Notes: a model not told the origin generated them from the letters alone. DNA of 64,000 nt from Actinomadura barringtoniae (GCF_017573505.1 NZ_JAGEOJ010000029.1:61606-125605); one strand, 5' to 3'; shown: positions 41,684 to 49,744, counted from the stretch's first letter. Made by a program: numbers and translations.

Positions 41684-42824
41684 GGAAGTCGTGGTGGGAG
41701 ATGTTCCAGCCGTACGCCCCCGCCATGGCGAACGCGACCACGTCGCCGACGGCGATCCGGCCCGCTGAGATCTCGCGGGCGAACACGTCCTTGGGCGTGC
41801 ACAGCTGGCCGACGAGGGTGACGGGCTCGGCGGTGGCCGGGCCGTCACCTCCCGAGTCGCCGCCGGGGTGGCCGCCCGAGTCGCCGGTGGGGCCGCCGGT
41901 GGGGATCACGGTGAACGGCTGGTCATGCTGCTTGGTGACGGGCGTGCGCAGGTGCATGGTCCCGCCGTGCAGCACCGCGTACCAGTCGCCGTGGGCGCGC
42001 TTCACGTCCAGCACCTCGGTGACGTACCAGCCGCAGTAGACGCTCAGGGCGCGGCCCGGCTCAATGCGCAGCCGCACGTCCGGCGTCGCCACGCCCTTGG
42101 CGTACGCGGCCCAGTCGAAGATCCGGCCGGGGTCGGCGTAGTCGACGGCCATCCCGCCGCCGACGTTGACCTCCTCGACGTCGCCGTACGAGCGGGCCCA
42201 GTCCACGATCTCGGCGGACTGCCGCACCATGTCCGGCGCGTCCAGGCCCGACGCGAGGTGTGCATGAACGCCGCGGAACCGCATCCACGGCGCGCGTTCG
42301 AGGATCGGGCGGCACGCCTCCATCGCCTCGGGATCCATGCCGAACGGGCCCGACATCGAGAGCGCGACGCCCTTCCTGCCGCTGTCGCTCTTGAGGTTGA
42401 CGCGCAGCAGGACGTCGACCTCGCGGCCGATCTCCTGCGCCAGCTGCGCGAGGCGGGCCAGCTCGTACGGGCTCTCGACGTGGATGCGCTCGACGTTCAG
42501 GCGCAGCGCGGTCGCCAGCTCCTGGTCGGTCTTGCCGGGGCCGCCGAACGCCAGGCGGGCATCGGGCAACACGCGCCGCACGTGCTCCAGTTCGCCGCCC
42601 GAGGCCACCTCGAAGCCCGCGACGTACGGCTCCAGGGCATGCAGGATCGGCTCGTCGGCGTTCGCCTTGGCCGCGTAGAAGAGCTCCGGCCCGCCCGGCA
42701 CGTCGAGCGCGCTCCGGACGGCCGCCGCGTGCGAGCGCAGCGCGTCCAGGTCGTACACGAACGCCGGGAGTCCCTCATCCTCGGCCAGCGCCCTGGCACG
42801 TTCACGGACCGCATCCGTGATCAT
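41637..42824 (-). CDS. PLP-dependent amino acid decarboxylase, fold-type III (BtrK/SbnH-like)
   Basis: 395 residues from ATG 42824, which has GGGGGAG upstream. PLP-barrel marks: lysine in LFYAAKANADEPIL, glycine-rich VEEVNVGGGMAVDY and RIEPGRALS. C-terminal beta domain has the second-subunit cysteine QLCTPKDVFA. Sequence style fits the group acting on citryl-diaminopropionate or carrier-bound substrates in siderophore or antibiotic assembly (SbnH, BtrK), yet no NRPS-independent siderophore gene is near. A GGDSGG repeat insert lies before the C-terminal domain. The 3' end overlaps cydB by 47 bases. Confidence 0.85.
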   Translation of the reverse strand: MITDAVRERARALAEDEGLPAFVYDLDALRSHAAAVRSALDVPGGPELFYAAKANADEPILHALEPYVAGFEVASGGELEHVRRVLPDARLAFGGPGKTDQELATALRLNVERIHVESPYELARLAQLAQEIGREVDVLLRVNLKSDSGRKGVALSMSGPFGMDPEAMEACRPILERAPWMRFRGVHAHLASGLDAPDMVRQSAEIVDWARSYGDVEEVNVGGGMAVDYADPGRIFDWAAYAKGVATPDVRLRIEPGRALSVYCGWYVTEVLDVKRAHGDWYAVLHGGTMHLRTPVTKQHDQPFTVIPTGGPTGDSGGHPGGDSGGDGPATAEPVTLVGQLCTPKDVFAREISAGRIAVGDVVAFAMAGAYGWNISHHDFLMHPKPGFHYLSERG

Positions 42825-42890
42825 CACGCGTCTCCCCCGATCACCAGGCGAGCGTACTGCCGCGATCACCATCAGTTCAGCACGCCACCG

Positions 42891-43193
42891 TCACGGGGCG
42901 AGATCCTCCTGGAGGCGCTGGAGGTTGCGCTGCACCTCGTCGATGCCGTCCGCGACCTGCTGAAGGCCCTCGGCGACCGGGCGGCGGGTGCCCAGATAAC
43001 CGGCTTCGGACCGTACGGCGCGGGAGACCTGGCCGGTGAGTTCGACCAGTTGGGCGAGCATCTCGGTGTGCTGCGCGAGCGTGAGATGACCGCCCCAGCC
43101 GTTGACCTGCGACGCCATGGTCCGGGCCCGGTCGGCGGCCTCAGCACCCGCCCGGACGACCCGGGTCCCATGAGCGTTCGCGGTGTCTCTCAC
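42891..43193 (-). CDS. Small helical protein of unknown function
   Basis: 100 residues from GTG 43193 (VRDTANAHGTRVVRAGAEAA) with GAGAGG seven bases upstream. Entirely helical with heptad-like hydrophobics (HTEMLAQLVELTGQVSRAVR ... LQQVADGIDEVQRNLQRLQE), a probable coiled coil. No signal peptide. It lies between the MMPL exporter and decarboxylase genes in the same direction, 82 bases after the exporter, so may be read through. Function unknown. Confidence 0.65.
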   Translation of the reverse strand: MRDTANAHGTRVVRAGAEAADRARTMASQVNGWGGHLTLAQHTEMLAQLVELTGQVSRAVRSEAGYLGTRRPVAEGLQQVADGIDEVQRNLQRLQEDLAP

Positions 43194-43275
43194 ATGGGCC
43201 CTCTCGCCGGGTGCCGGGTCTCCCTCGATGTCAGCTTGAGAGTATGACGCCACCACCGCGCCGGGGCACTCGGGC

Positions 43276-45591
43276 TCAGCGGACCGGTTCGAGTTCGAGC
43301 TGTTGCGGCTCGGGGGTGGACGGGGTCGGCGGCGGAGGCGGCGGCACGGGGCGCTTGCGGCCCGGCCACCACCAGTTGGCGTGGCCGAGCAGGCTCATCA
43401 GCGCCGGAACGAGGACCAGCCGCACGATCGTGGCGTCCACCGCGACGGCGACGGCCAGGCCGAGCGCCATCATCTTCACGGTCGGGTCCGGCTGGGGAAC
43501 GAAGCTGCCGAACACGAAGATCATGATGAGCGCGGCCGAGGTGATGAGGCGGGCGGTGGCGCCGATGCCGACCACGACGCTCTCGTGCGGGTCGCCGGTC
43601 CGGTCGTACTCCTCCTTGATCCGCGACAGCAGGAACACCTCGTAGTCCATGGACAGCCCGAAGATCAGCGCGAACATGAACAGCGGCACGAACGACATGA
43701 TCGGGATGGCCTGGTCGACGCCGAGCAGGTGCACGCCCCAGCCCCACTGGAACACCGCGGTCACGACGCCGAACGACGCCCCGATCGACAGCAGGTTCAT
43801 CAGTGCGGCCTTGATCGGCACGATGATCGACCGGAACGCGATGATCAGCAGCAGCAGCGCGACCCCGACGACGGCGATGACGACGTTCGGCATCCGCGCG
43901 CCGACGGTGTCGGCCAGGTCGATGATCGCGGGGTTCTCGCCGCCGAGGTAGACGGCGGTGCCCGGGTGGGTCTTGGCGACGGCCGGGATCTCGACCGTGC
44001 GGAGCCGGTGCACGAGGTCGGTGGTGGCCTCGACGTGCGGCGCGGTCGACGGGATCACCTGGATCGTGGCCGTGGTGCCGGTGATGACGGGGTCGGCGGT
44101 GTACGCGACGCCGGGCACCTCGGAGATCCGCTGCTTGAGCTCCTCGCCGACCAGGACGGCCTGCTTGTCGGGCTTCTTGTTCGGGTCGGGGGCGCCCTTG
44201 GGCAGCGGCGCCTCGGGCTTGGCGGACGGCTGCGCGCCCGCTGGGCCGGTGAGGCCGCTCAGCCCGTCCGGCCCCTTCAGAACGGGAACGGGGGTCTTGG
44301 TGCGCTTCTCCGCGCCGGGCACCTTGGCCACCACGACGAACGGGCTGTAGACCCCGGGGCCGAACTCCTTGGCGACGATGTCGTACGCCTGCCGCGAGGC
44401 CATCTTCGGGGACGAGATGCTGTCGGACATCACGCCGAAGCGCAGGCTCAAGGTGGGGATGGCCAACCCCAGCAGCACGAGGGTCGCGACGATGGCGTAC
44501 GGCCAGGCATGCCGGTCCACGTGACGGCCCCACGCCATCCAGCGCTTGGAGCTGCGTTCGGGCCGTACGCGCGGAAGCCTGTACTTGTCGATGCGGGTGC
44601 CGAGTGCGCCGAGCACGGCGGGCAGCAGGGTCAGCGCGGCCAGGACCATGATGCCGACCGCGACCGCCGAGGCCAGCCCGATGCGGCCGATGAACGCGAT
44701 GCCGGACAGGAAGAGGCCGCAGATCGCGAAGACCACCGTTCCGCCCGCGAAGACGACCGCGTGCCCGGAGTGCGCCATGGCATGGCCGACGGCGGTCTCC
44801 ACGTCGTCGCCCTCGGCCAGTTGCTGGCGATATCGGGTGACGATGAACAGGGCGTAGTCGATCCCCGCGCCGATCCCGAGCATCGCCGCGACCATCGGCG
44901 CGGTCGGATGGACCTCGGTCAGCGACGCGGCGAAATGGATCATCGAATAGGCGACGACCATGCCGCCCAGCGACACCAGGATCGGGATGCCCGCGGCCAG
45001 ATAGGACCCGAACGCCAGCAGCAGGACCAGCAGCGCCAGCACGATGCCGACGCCCTCCTGCGGCCCGCCCTTCGGCTGGTTCAGGATCATGGCGACGATG
45101 CCGCCGAACTTCACGTCCAGGCCCGCCATCCGCGCGGGCTCGACGGCCTCGTTGAACTTGTCGAGGTCGCCGGCGCTGACGTCGCCCATCGTGCCCTTGA
45201 GGTTGACCCGCACCACGACCGCGTCGTGGCTCTTCAGGCCGCCCATCCCCTGCACGTACGGGTTCTCGGCGAACGCGACGCGGTCGAGCTTGGTCAGGTT
45301 GTCGATGGACCTGCCGACCGACAGCGCGACCCGCCAGTCCCCCGGGCTCGCATTCGCCGTGGAATGAAAGACGACGGTGGCGGTCGGCCCCGCCAGCGCC
45401 GGGAAGTCCGGCCGCAGGGTGTCGATCGCCTTCTGGGTCTCGGTTCCGGGCAGGGTGCTCTGCTGAACGAACATGCCGCCCTGGGTGAGCCCCAGGACGC
45501 CGGCCCCGAGCATGACCACGATCCAGATCTCGAAGACCGTGCGCCGCCTCCGGACACAGAGACGGCCCAGTCTCTCGAGTATTCGCGCCAT
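43276..45591 (-). CDS. MMPL/RND-family exporter
   Basis: 771 residues with the RND layout: helix 1, a large external loop, a six-helix block, second external loop, and a second six-helix block. Typical marks are MVAAMLGIGAGIDYALFIVT and FGLSMDYEVFLLSRIKEEYD, the paired Gly/Asp/Tyr stretches of the proton relay. Family members export lipids, siderophores or drugs. The C-terminal tail is Pro-rich (PVPPPPPPTPSTPEPQQ). It diverges from a TetR repressor across 71 bases with a palindromic site, so it is probably an inducible exporter. Confidence 0.95.
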   Translation of the reverse strand: MARILERLGRLCVRRRRTVFEIWIVVMLGAGVLGLTQGGMFVQQSTLPGTETQKAIDTLRPDFPALAGPTATVVFHSTANASPGDWRVALSVGRSIDNLTKLDRVAFAENPYVQGMGGLKSHDAVVVRVNLKGTMGDVSAGDLDKFNEAVEPARMAGLDVKFGGIVAMILNQPKGGPQEGVGIVLALLVLLLAFGSYLAAGIPILVSLGGMVVAYSMIHFAASLTEVHPTAPMVAAMLGIGAGIDYALFIVTRYRQQLAEGDDVETAVGHAMAHSGHAVVFAGGTVVFAICGLFLSGIAFIGRIGLASAVAVGIMVLAALTLLPAVLGALGTRIDKYRLPRVRPERSSKRWMAWGRHVDRHAWPYAIVATLVLLGLAIPTLSLRFGVMSDSISSPKMASRQAYDIVAKEFGPGVYSPFVVVAKVPGAEKRTKTPVPVLKGPDGLSGLTGPAGAQPSAKPEAPLPKGAPDPNKKPDKQAVLVGEELKQRISEVPGVAYTADPVITGTTATIQVIPSTAPHVEATTDLVHRLRTVEIPAVAKTHPGTAVYLGGENPAIIDLADTVGARMPNVVIAVVGVALLLLIIAFRSIIVPIKAALMNLLSIGASFGVVTAVFQWGWGVHLLGVDQAIPIMSFVPLFMFALIFGLSMDYEVFLLSRIKEEYDRTGDPHESVVVGIGATARLITSAALIMIFVFGSFVPQPDPTVKMMALGLAVAVAVDATIVRLVLVPALMSLLGHANWWWPGRKRPVPPPPPPTPSTPEPQQLELEPVR

Positions 45592-45620
45592 GATCGGAGA
45601 AAAACACGCACGATGAAGAT

Positions 45621-45655
45621 TTGCAATAGCTGCAAGTTTGCAGTCGTGGTAAATT
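45621..45655. promoter_or_regulatory. Operator/promoter between MMPL exporter and TetR genes
   Basis: TTGCA-ATAGC-TGCAA (45621-45635) is an inverted repeat, with a further half site TTTGCAG at 45638. TAAATT (45650-45655) is a -10 for the TetR gene; ATG 45663 would then be nearly leaderless. Confidence 0.6.
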
Positions 45656-45662
45656 GAGTGAC

Positions 45663-46367
45663 ATGCATCACGTGGACCGGCCCGGCCTGCGCGAACGCAA
45701 GAAGGAGCGCACCCGCCGGGCGCTCGCCTCCGCCGCCCTCAGGCTGTTCGCCGAGCGCGGCTACGAGGAGACGACGATCGCCGACATCGCCGCGGCCGCC
45801 GACGTGTCGCCCCGCACGTTCTTCAGCTACTTCCCGAGCAAGGAGGACGTCGTCTTCGCCGAGGTCGACGACCGGCTGGCCGAGATCGGCGAGCGCCTGG
45901 GCGACCGCCCGCCCGGCGAAACGCCGCTGGAGACCATGCGGCACGCGATGGTCTACGCGATGGACGCGCTGGTCTCCGAGCACGGCGAGTACGGCGCCGT
46001 CCAGGTCCGTCTCGTTCTGGAGCGCCCCGGCCTCCAGGCCCGCGCCCTCCAGCGCCTGAACGACACCCAGCAGGAGATCGAGACCATCCTGCGCGAGCTC
46101 GTCCCCGAGATCACCGAGATCGACGCCGTCGCCGTCTCCGGCGTCGCGGTCGGCTGCATGCAGGCGGTCATCATCCACTGCCGCCAGAACGGCTACGACC
46201 CCGCCTCCACCCGCGCCGCCCTCGACCGAGCCCTCGTCATCGTCGAACACGGCCTGAGTTCCGTAGAGCCCCTGACCAGGGCCCCAGCCCCCACCGCCCC
46301 CGGTGGAAACGTCTCCAACCTGGCGGACGCGCGCGACTCGGCGCGGCGCACGGGCGCGCTCCCCTGA
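45663..46367 (+). CDS. TetR family transcriptional regulator of the MMPL exporter
   Basis: 234 residues from ATG 45663 (MHHVDRPGLRERKKERTRRA); a TTG at 45654 could extend it by three. TetR HTH: ETTIADIAAAADVSPRTFFS YFPSK (two pieces) near residues 33-58. The ligand domain ends with a cysteine pair region (VGCMQAVIIHCRQNGYDP) and a disordered tail. It faces the exporter gene and is its most likely repressor. Confidence 0.93.
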   Translation: MHHVDRPGLRERKKERTRRALASAALRLFAERGYEETTIADIAAAADVSPRTFFSYFPSKEDVVFAEVDDRLAEIGERLGDRPPGETPLETMRHAMVYAMDALVSEHGEYGAVQVRLVLERPGLQARALQRLNDTQQEIETILRELVPEITEIDAVAVSGVAVGCMQAVIIHCRQNGYDPASTRAALDRALVIVEHGLSSVEPLTRAPAPTAPGGNVSNLADARDSARRTGALP

Positions 46368-46420
46368 TACGTCGGGCGCAGGGGCGCGGTGGCGCCCGCT
46401 CCCCTGCGCCCGGCTCAATT

Positions 46421-46599
46421 ATTGGCTTTTGCGGCCTCGGGCCCTCGCCTGGCGGCTCGGGCCCGAACCGCCAAAGCGGCGAGCGCGACATCGCTTCGCG
46501 ATCTGCCGCCGGACGCTCGCCTCCGGCTTCGCGATCTGCCGCCGGACGCTCGCCTCCGGCTTTGCGTCCGGCGGCAGGTAGCGCGCTCGCGTGCGGGCT
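46421..46599 (+). repeat. Repeated 3' element, copy B, after the TetR gene
   Basis: About 180 bases related to 37876-38014, in the sense orientation relative to the upstream TetR gene. Hairpin arms 46431-46444 and 46459-46471 match those of copy A with T-A changed to C-G on both sides. Additional to copy A it holds a 33-base unit duplicated at 46497-46529 and 46530-46562, and arms TGCCGCCGGACGC / GCGTCCGGCGGCA that form a second stem. No gene is visible in 46368-46615. Confidence 0.88.
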
Positions 46600-46615
46600 G
46601 AGCGTCCTGGTCAGG

Positions 46616-47350
46616 TCAGTCGGAGATCTTGATGCGGAGGCGGCGGAAGCCGCGGCCCTTGTTCTCGACCTTGGCGACCTGGATGCGGCCGATCTGGCGG
46701 GTGGAGGCGACGTGGGTGCCGCCGTCGGCCTGGGTGTCCAGGCCGATGATGTCGACGATCCGGACGTCCTTGACCTCGGGCGGGACCAGGTTGGTGGCGG
46801 TGCGGATGATGTCGGGGATCTCGAACGCGGCGGCGCGCGGGAGTTCCTTGACGTCGATGCGGCGGTCGGCCTCGATCTCGAGGTTGCACGCGTCCTCGAC
46901 GGTCTGCTTGAAGCCCTCGGGCACCTCGCGCAGGTCGAAGTCCATGCGGGCGCTCAGCGGCTCCATGTTGCCGCCGGTGACCAGGCAGCCGTAGTCGCGG
47001 AAGACCACGCCGCAGAGCAGGTGCAGGCCGGAATGGGTGCGCATCAGGGCGGTGCGGCGGTCGTCCTCCACGGCGCACTGGACGGTCGTGCCGACCGGGG
47101 GCAGCGGGTCGTCCTCGACGGGGATCAGGACCATGTCGTCGCCCTTGCGGACGCCGGCGATGCGGGTCTGGACGCCCTGCCAGAGGAGCACGCCGTGGTC
47201 GGGCGGTTGGCCTCCGCCGCCGGGATAAAATGCGGACCTGTCGAGGACCACCCCCTCGGGTCCGGAATCGAGCACGAGCGCGTCCCATTCGCGTAGCGAT
47301 TGGTCATCGAGTTCGAGGCGAGCCGTACGCCCGAGTTGGTGAGTGCCCAT
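46616..47350 (-). CDS. Alanyl-tRNA editing protein (AlaX family)
   Basis: 244 residues. Free-standing editing domain that hydrolyses mischarged Ser- or Gly-tRNA(Ala). Zinc-binding RTHSGLHLL gives H106 and H110. The second zinc motif, usually CGGTH, reads DGGTHV here (D209, H213), so a cysteine ligand is replaced by Asp. N-terminal domain with FYPGGGGQPPDHGVL as in AlaRS. ATG 47350 is chosen; the frame extends upstream through the divergent lipoprotein gene. Cytoplasmic; no partner gene adjacent. Confidence 0.93.
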   Translation of the reverse strand: MGTHQLGRTARLELDDQSLREWDALVLDSGPEGVVLDRSAFYPGGGGQPPDHGVLLWQGVQTRIAGVRKGDDMVLIPVEDDPLPPVGTTVQCAVEDDRRTALMRTHSGLHLLCGVVFRDYGCLVTGGNMEPLSARMDFDLREVPEGFKQTVEDACNLEIEADRRIDVKELPRAAAFEIPDIIRTATNLVPPEVKDVRIVDIIGLDTQADGGTHVASTRQIGRIQVAKVENKGRGFRRLRIKISD

Positions 47351-47407
47351 AATCGTCACTTTAGGCCTGTGCGGCCTGGTGGCAGGAGCGATCACGAAAG
47401 GGCAGCG

Positions 47408-48178
47408 GTGCGCCGACCGGTCTTGTCCGTCCTGGCGGCACTGCTGGTCCTGGGCGCGTGCGTGGCCTCGACGGTACGGATGTCGCCGCCTCTCGTACGC
47501 GCCGAGCAGCCCGATCCGCGAAGGCCGCCGGTGGTGTTCGCGCTCGGCGACAGCTACACGATGGGCATCCGCGGGATCACGCCGGAACGGGCGTACGCGG
47601 CGGAGGCGGCCCGCACTCTCGGCTGGCAGATCGTGCTCGCCGGGCACGTGGGCACCGGGTTCGTCGGCACGGGGCTCACGGGCAAGACGTTCGGCACGCT
47701 CTTCGACGAGCAGCTGGGATGGCGGCCGACGCCCGACATGGTGATGGTCTCGGGCGGCCACAACGACGTCTGGTACCCGCCGGGCCTGGTCGAGCAAAGG
47801 GCCGTCGCGCTGCTCGGCGAGATCAAGCAGCGCTGGCCCCGCGCCCATGTCGTGCTGATGGGGCCGTTGTGGGGCGGCGATCCGGGGCCGACCGCGCTCA
47901 GGGTGCGGGACGTGCTGCGCGACGCGGCCGGGCGGCTGCGGATCCCGTTCATCGACCCGCTCGGGCAGCGCTGGATCACCGGGAAGATCCACACCCGGGC
48001 GGGGAACGCGCGGCGCTTCATCCGTTCCGACGGCACGCATCCGAACCCGGCGGGCAACCGCTACCTCGCCGGGCGGCTGGTCACCGACCTGCGCGGGCTC
48101 GGCCTGGCGCACCCGATCGCCGGGCGGGCGCGCCACTCAGCGCATGTGAACGCGGGTCAGGGTCACCAGGGGCCGTAG
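47408..48178 (+). CDS. SGNH/GDSL-family lipoprotein hydrolase
   Basis: 256 residues from GTG 47408 (VRRPVLSVLAALLVLGAC), with AAAGGGC upstream. Lipobox VLGAC means it is anchored outside. GDSL block I FALGDSYTMG holds the nucleophile Ser, block III GGHNDVWYP, and block V SDGTHPNPAG with the Asp-x-x-His pair. Likely an esterase or acetyl-hydrolase acting on cell-wall or extracellular substrates. The gene diverges from alaX by 57 bases and its end overlaps the DUF2516 gene by 16 bases. Confidence 0.88.
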   Translation: MRRPVLSVLAALLVLGACVASTVRMSPPLVRAEQPDPRRPPVVFALGDSYTMGIRGITPERAYAAEAARTLGWQIVLAGHVGTGFVGTGLTGKTFGTLFDEQLGWRPTPDMVMVSGGHNDVWYPPGLVEQRAVALLGEIKQRWPRAHVVLMGPLWGGDPGPTALRVRDVLRDAAGRLRIPFIDPLGQRWITGKIHTRAGNARRFIRSDGTHPNPAGNRYLAGRLVTDLRGLGLAHPIAGRARHSAHVNAGQGHQGP

Positions 48179-48525
48179 GGGCCCTGGTTGCCACGCCCGC
48201 CACGGCCACCGCCGCGCTTCTTGTACGGCGCCACAGCGGGACGTACGTCGGCCAAATAGACAGCGGCCGCGATGAACGCGGCGACCGGCAGGATTCCGAG
48301 CAACAGGCTGAGCGGCGAGGCGCCGAACAGCGGCGCGACGGCGTTGGCGAAGCCGAGCACGGTGGCGACGATCAGAATAATCATCCACAGCTTCTTGCTC
48401 TGCTTGCTCGCGGCGGCATAGGCGTCCACGGGAACGGTCAGCGCGTCGAACAGCGCCCAGGCCTCCAGCGCGAACGCGATGATCAGAAGGAGCCAGAAGA
48501 AGTAGCCCAAGACTGTCAATGTCAC
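48163..48525 (-). CDS. DUF2516 family membrane protein
   Basis: 120 residues with three to four helices (LGYFFWLLLIIAFALEAWAL; KLWMIILIVATVLGFANAVA; LSLLLGILPVAAFIAAAVYL) and a Gly/Arg-rich C-terminal tail GGGRGGRGNQGPYGPW that is cytoplasmic if the N-terminus is outside. Homologue of Rv0476. Downstream of the HBHA gene in the same direction, separated by a terminator. GTG 48525 used. Function unknown; the pairing with HBHA is conserved in actinobacteria. Confidence 0.9.
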   Translation of the reverse strand: MTLTVLGYFFWLLLIIAFALEAWALFDALTVPVDAYAAASKQSKKLWMIILIVATVLGFANAVAPLFGASPLSLLLGILPVAAFIAAAVYLADVRPAVAPYKKRGGGRGGRGNQGPYGPW

Positions 48526-48649
48526 CGGTTATCAGCGCTCCCGCCGTCATCGACGGCGGCTCGGTACCGCCGGCCGTCTGGATCCCTGTCCCAGCCTACG
48601 CACCAGGTCTAGCCGGGCCCCGCATCCTAGCGGCGCCTGGCAAGGCGTG

Positions 48650-48681
48650 AAAAAGCCCGGCCGGGTGGTCCCGGCCGGGCT
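48650..48681 (-). terminator. Terminator of the HBHA transcript
   Basis: AGCCCGGCCGGG (48654-48665) and CCCGGCCGGGCT (48670-48681) form a perfect 12-bp stem with loop TGGT. On the minus strand the stem is followed by TTTT. It ends the XRE-HBHA operon before DUF2516. Confidence 0.9.
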
Positions 48682-48716
48682 CTCGCACGCCAAACGGCTT
48701 CGTCTGAGCAGCGAGA

Positions 48717-49223
48717 TCAGGCGTCGGTCTTCTTGGCCGTGGAGGCCTTGGCCTGACCGGTCGTCTTCTTCTGCGGAGCGGCCTTGGCCTTGGGGGCCGG
48801 CTTCTCGGCGGTGATCTCGGCGACCTCTTCGGCCTCGCGGTGCACGACCTTCTTGCCCCGCTCGTTCAGCTCGTTCAGGAACTGGGCGGCCTGGGCGCCG
48901 AAGTGGGTCACGTACGCGACGGCGGCGCCGGGCAGGTCCTTGACCTCGACCCGGTCCTGGATCTTGCCGACGTTCTCACGGACCTCGCCGCGGTACTTGC
49001 CGACGGTGTCGCGCAGTTCGCCCTGGTACTTGGTGGCGGTCTCGCGGGCCTGGTCGCGGTACTTGTCGACCGTGCCGCGCAGGTCGCCCTGGTACTTGCT
49101 GGCGGTCTCGCGAGCCTTGTTCACCTGCTCGGGGAGGTCGCGGAACTTCTCCGCCGCGAGGTCACCCGCGCCCGCCACGGTGTACACGAAGTTGTTGTCT
49201 CGGAGGTTGCTGGCAAGCGTCAT
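48717..49223 (-). CDS. hbhA: HBHA-like protein with five 11-residue amphipathic repeats
   Basis: 168 residues. N-terminal helix FVYTVAGAGDLAAEKFRDL, then five exact 11-residue units at 43-97 (KYQGDLRGTVD, KYRDQARETAT, KYQGELRDTVG, KYRGEVRENVG, KIQDRVEVKDL), a hinge, and a Lys/Ala/Pro-rich tail (QKKTTGQAKASTAKKTDA) like the heparin-binding tail of mycobacterial HBHA. Eleven-residue repeats are the hallmark of lipid-surface-binding helices. Its ATG overlaps the XRE stop by four bases; gene order equals Rv0474-Rv0475-Rv0476. No signal peptide, as in HBHA. Confidence 0.88.
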   Translation of the reverse strand: MTLASNLRDNNFVYTVAGAGDLAAEKFRDLPEQVNKARETASKYQGDLRGTVDKYRDQARETATKYQGELRDTVGKYRGEVRENVGKIQDRVEVKDLPGAAVAYVTHFGAQAAQFLNELNERGKKVVHREAEEVAEITAEKPAPKAKAAPQKKTTGQAKASTAKKTDA

Positions 49224-49612
49224 CCGACCTCTTCCTTTCCATCTATAGAGTCCTCGGACTGCACGCCGGCAACTTCGTTCTCCTTGCGGAACGACAGGTA
49301 GATGTCGAGCAACACCTGCTTCTGCCGCTCCGTGAGGAGCAGGTCGGCCCGGAGGGCGGCCTCCACGTCGGTGTCGGCCTCGCGCTCCTCGAGAATGCCC
49401 GCCTGCACGTAGAGCGCCTCGGCCGAGATGCGCAGACCCTTCGCGATCTGCTGCAGTATCTCGGCGCTCGGCTTGCGCAGGCCGCGCTCGATCTGGCTCA
49501 GGTACGGGTTGGAGATCCCTGAGACATCGGCCAGCTGGCGGAGCGAGATCTTCGCCCGCGTGCGCTGCTCCCGGATGTACTCCCCGATGGAGCCGACCTT
49601 CGAACTTGCCAT
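49220..49612 (-). CDS. XRE family transcriptional regulator (Rv0474-like)
   Basis: 130 residues from ATG 49612 with GGTGGAG upstream. HTH: ISLRQLADVSGISNPYLSQI then ERGLRKPS, residues about 24-52; the C-terminal helix ends in an acidic tail. First gene of the operon with the HBHA-like gene, so it most likely controls its expression and its own. A perfect 20-base palindrome lies 20 bases upstream of the start and would block it when bound. Confidence 0.92.
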   Translation of the reverse strand: MASSKVGSIGEYIREQRTRAKISLRQLADVSGISNPYLSQIERGLRKPSAEILQQIAKGLRISAEALYVQAGILEEREADTDVEAALRADLLLTERQKQVLLDIYLSFRKENEVAGVQSEDSIDGKEEVG

Positions 49613-49631
49613 GTCTCCACCCTGCGTCAGG

Positions 49632-49718
49632 GTGCTTGCAATTGCAAGCACGCTTGCTAGCACTTTGCTGTGAGTCCACTCACACCGGTGGCGGGCGCCG
49701 CCGGAGTGAGTGCCTCAC
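49632..49718. promoter_or_regulatory. Palindromic operators upstream of the XRE-HBHA operon
   Basis: GTGCTTGCAATTGCAAGCAC (49632-49651) is a perfect 20-base palindrome, followed by related half sites GCTTGCTAGCAC. GTGAG-TCCA-CTCAC (49670-49683) and GTGAG-TGC-CTCAC (49706-49718) are a second, different box occurring twice. Together they suggest two regulators or a multi-site XRE array. Confidence 0.8.
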
Positions 49719-49744
49719 ACCAGGAACAACGTGCGAAAAGGGGC

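Noticed and set aside
43303..45657. A plus-strand open frame of 784 codons antisense to the MMPL exporter
   Set aside because: It is His/Asp/Gln-rich without hydrophobic structure and is a shadow of the exporter.
46497..46562. Possible CRISPR array
   Set aside because: Only two directly abutting 33-base units with no spacers, and no cas genes.
46303..46601. Plus-strand frames of 70-92 residues in repeat copy B
   Set aside because: The repeated CRRTLASGFAI-like peptide is produced by the duplicated 33-base unit and has no start signal.
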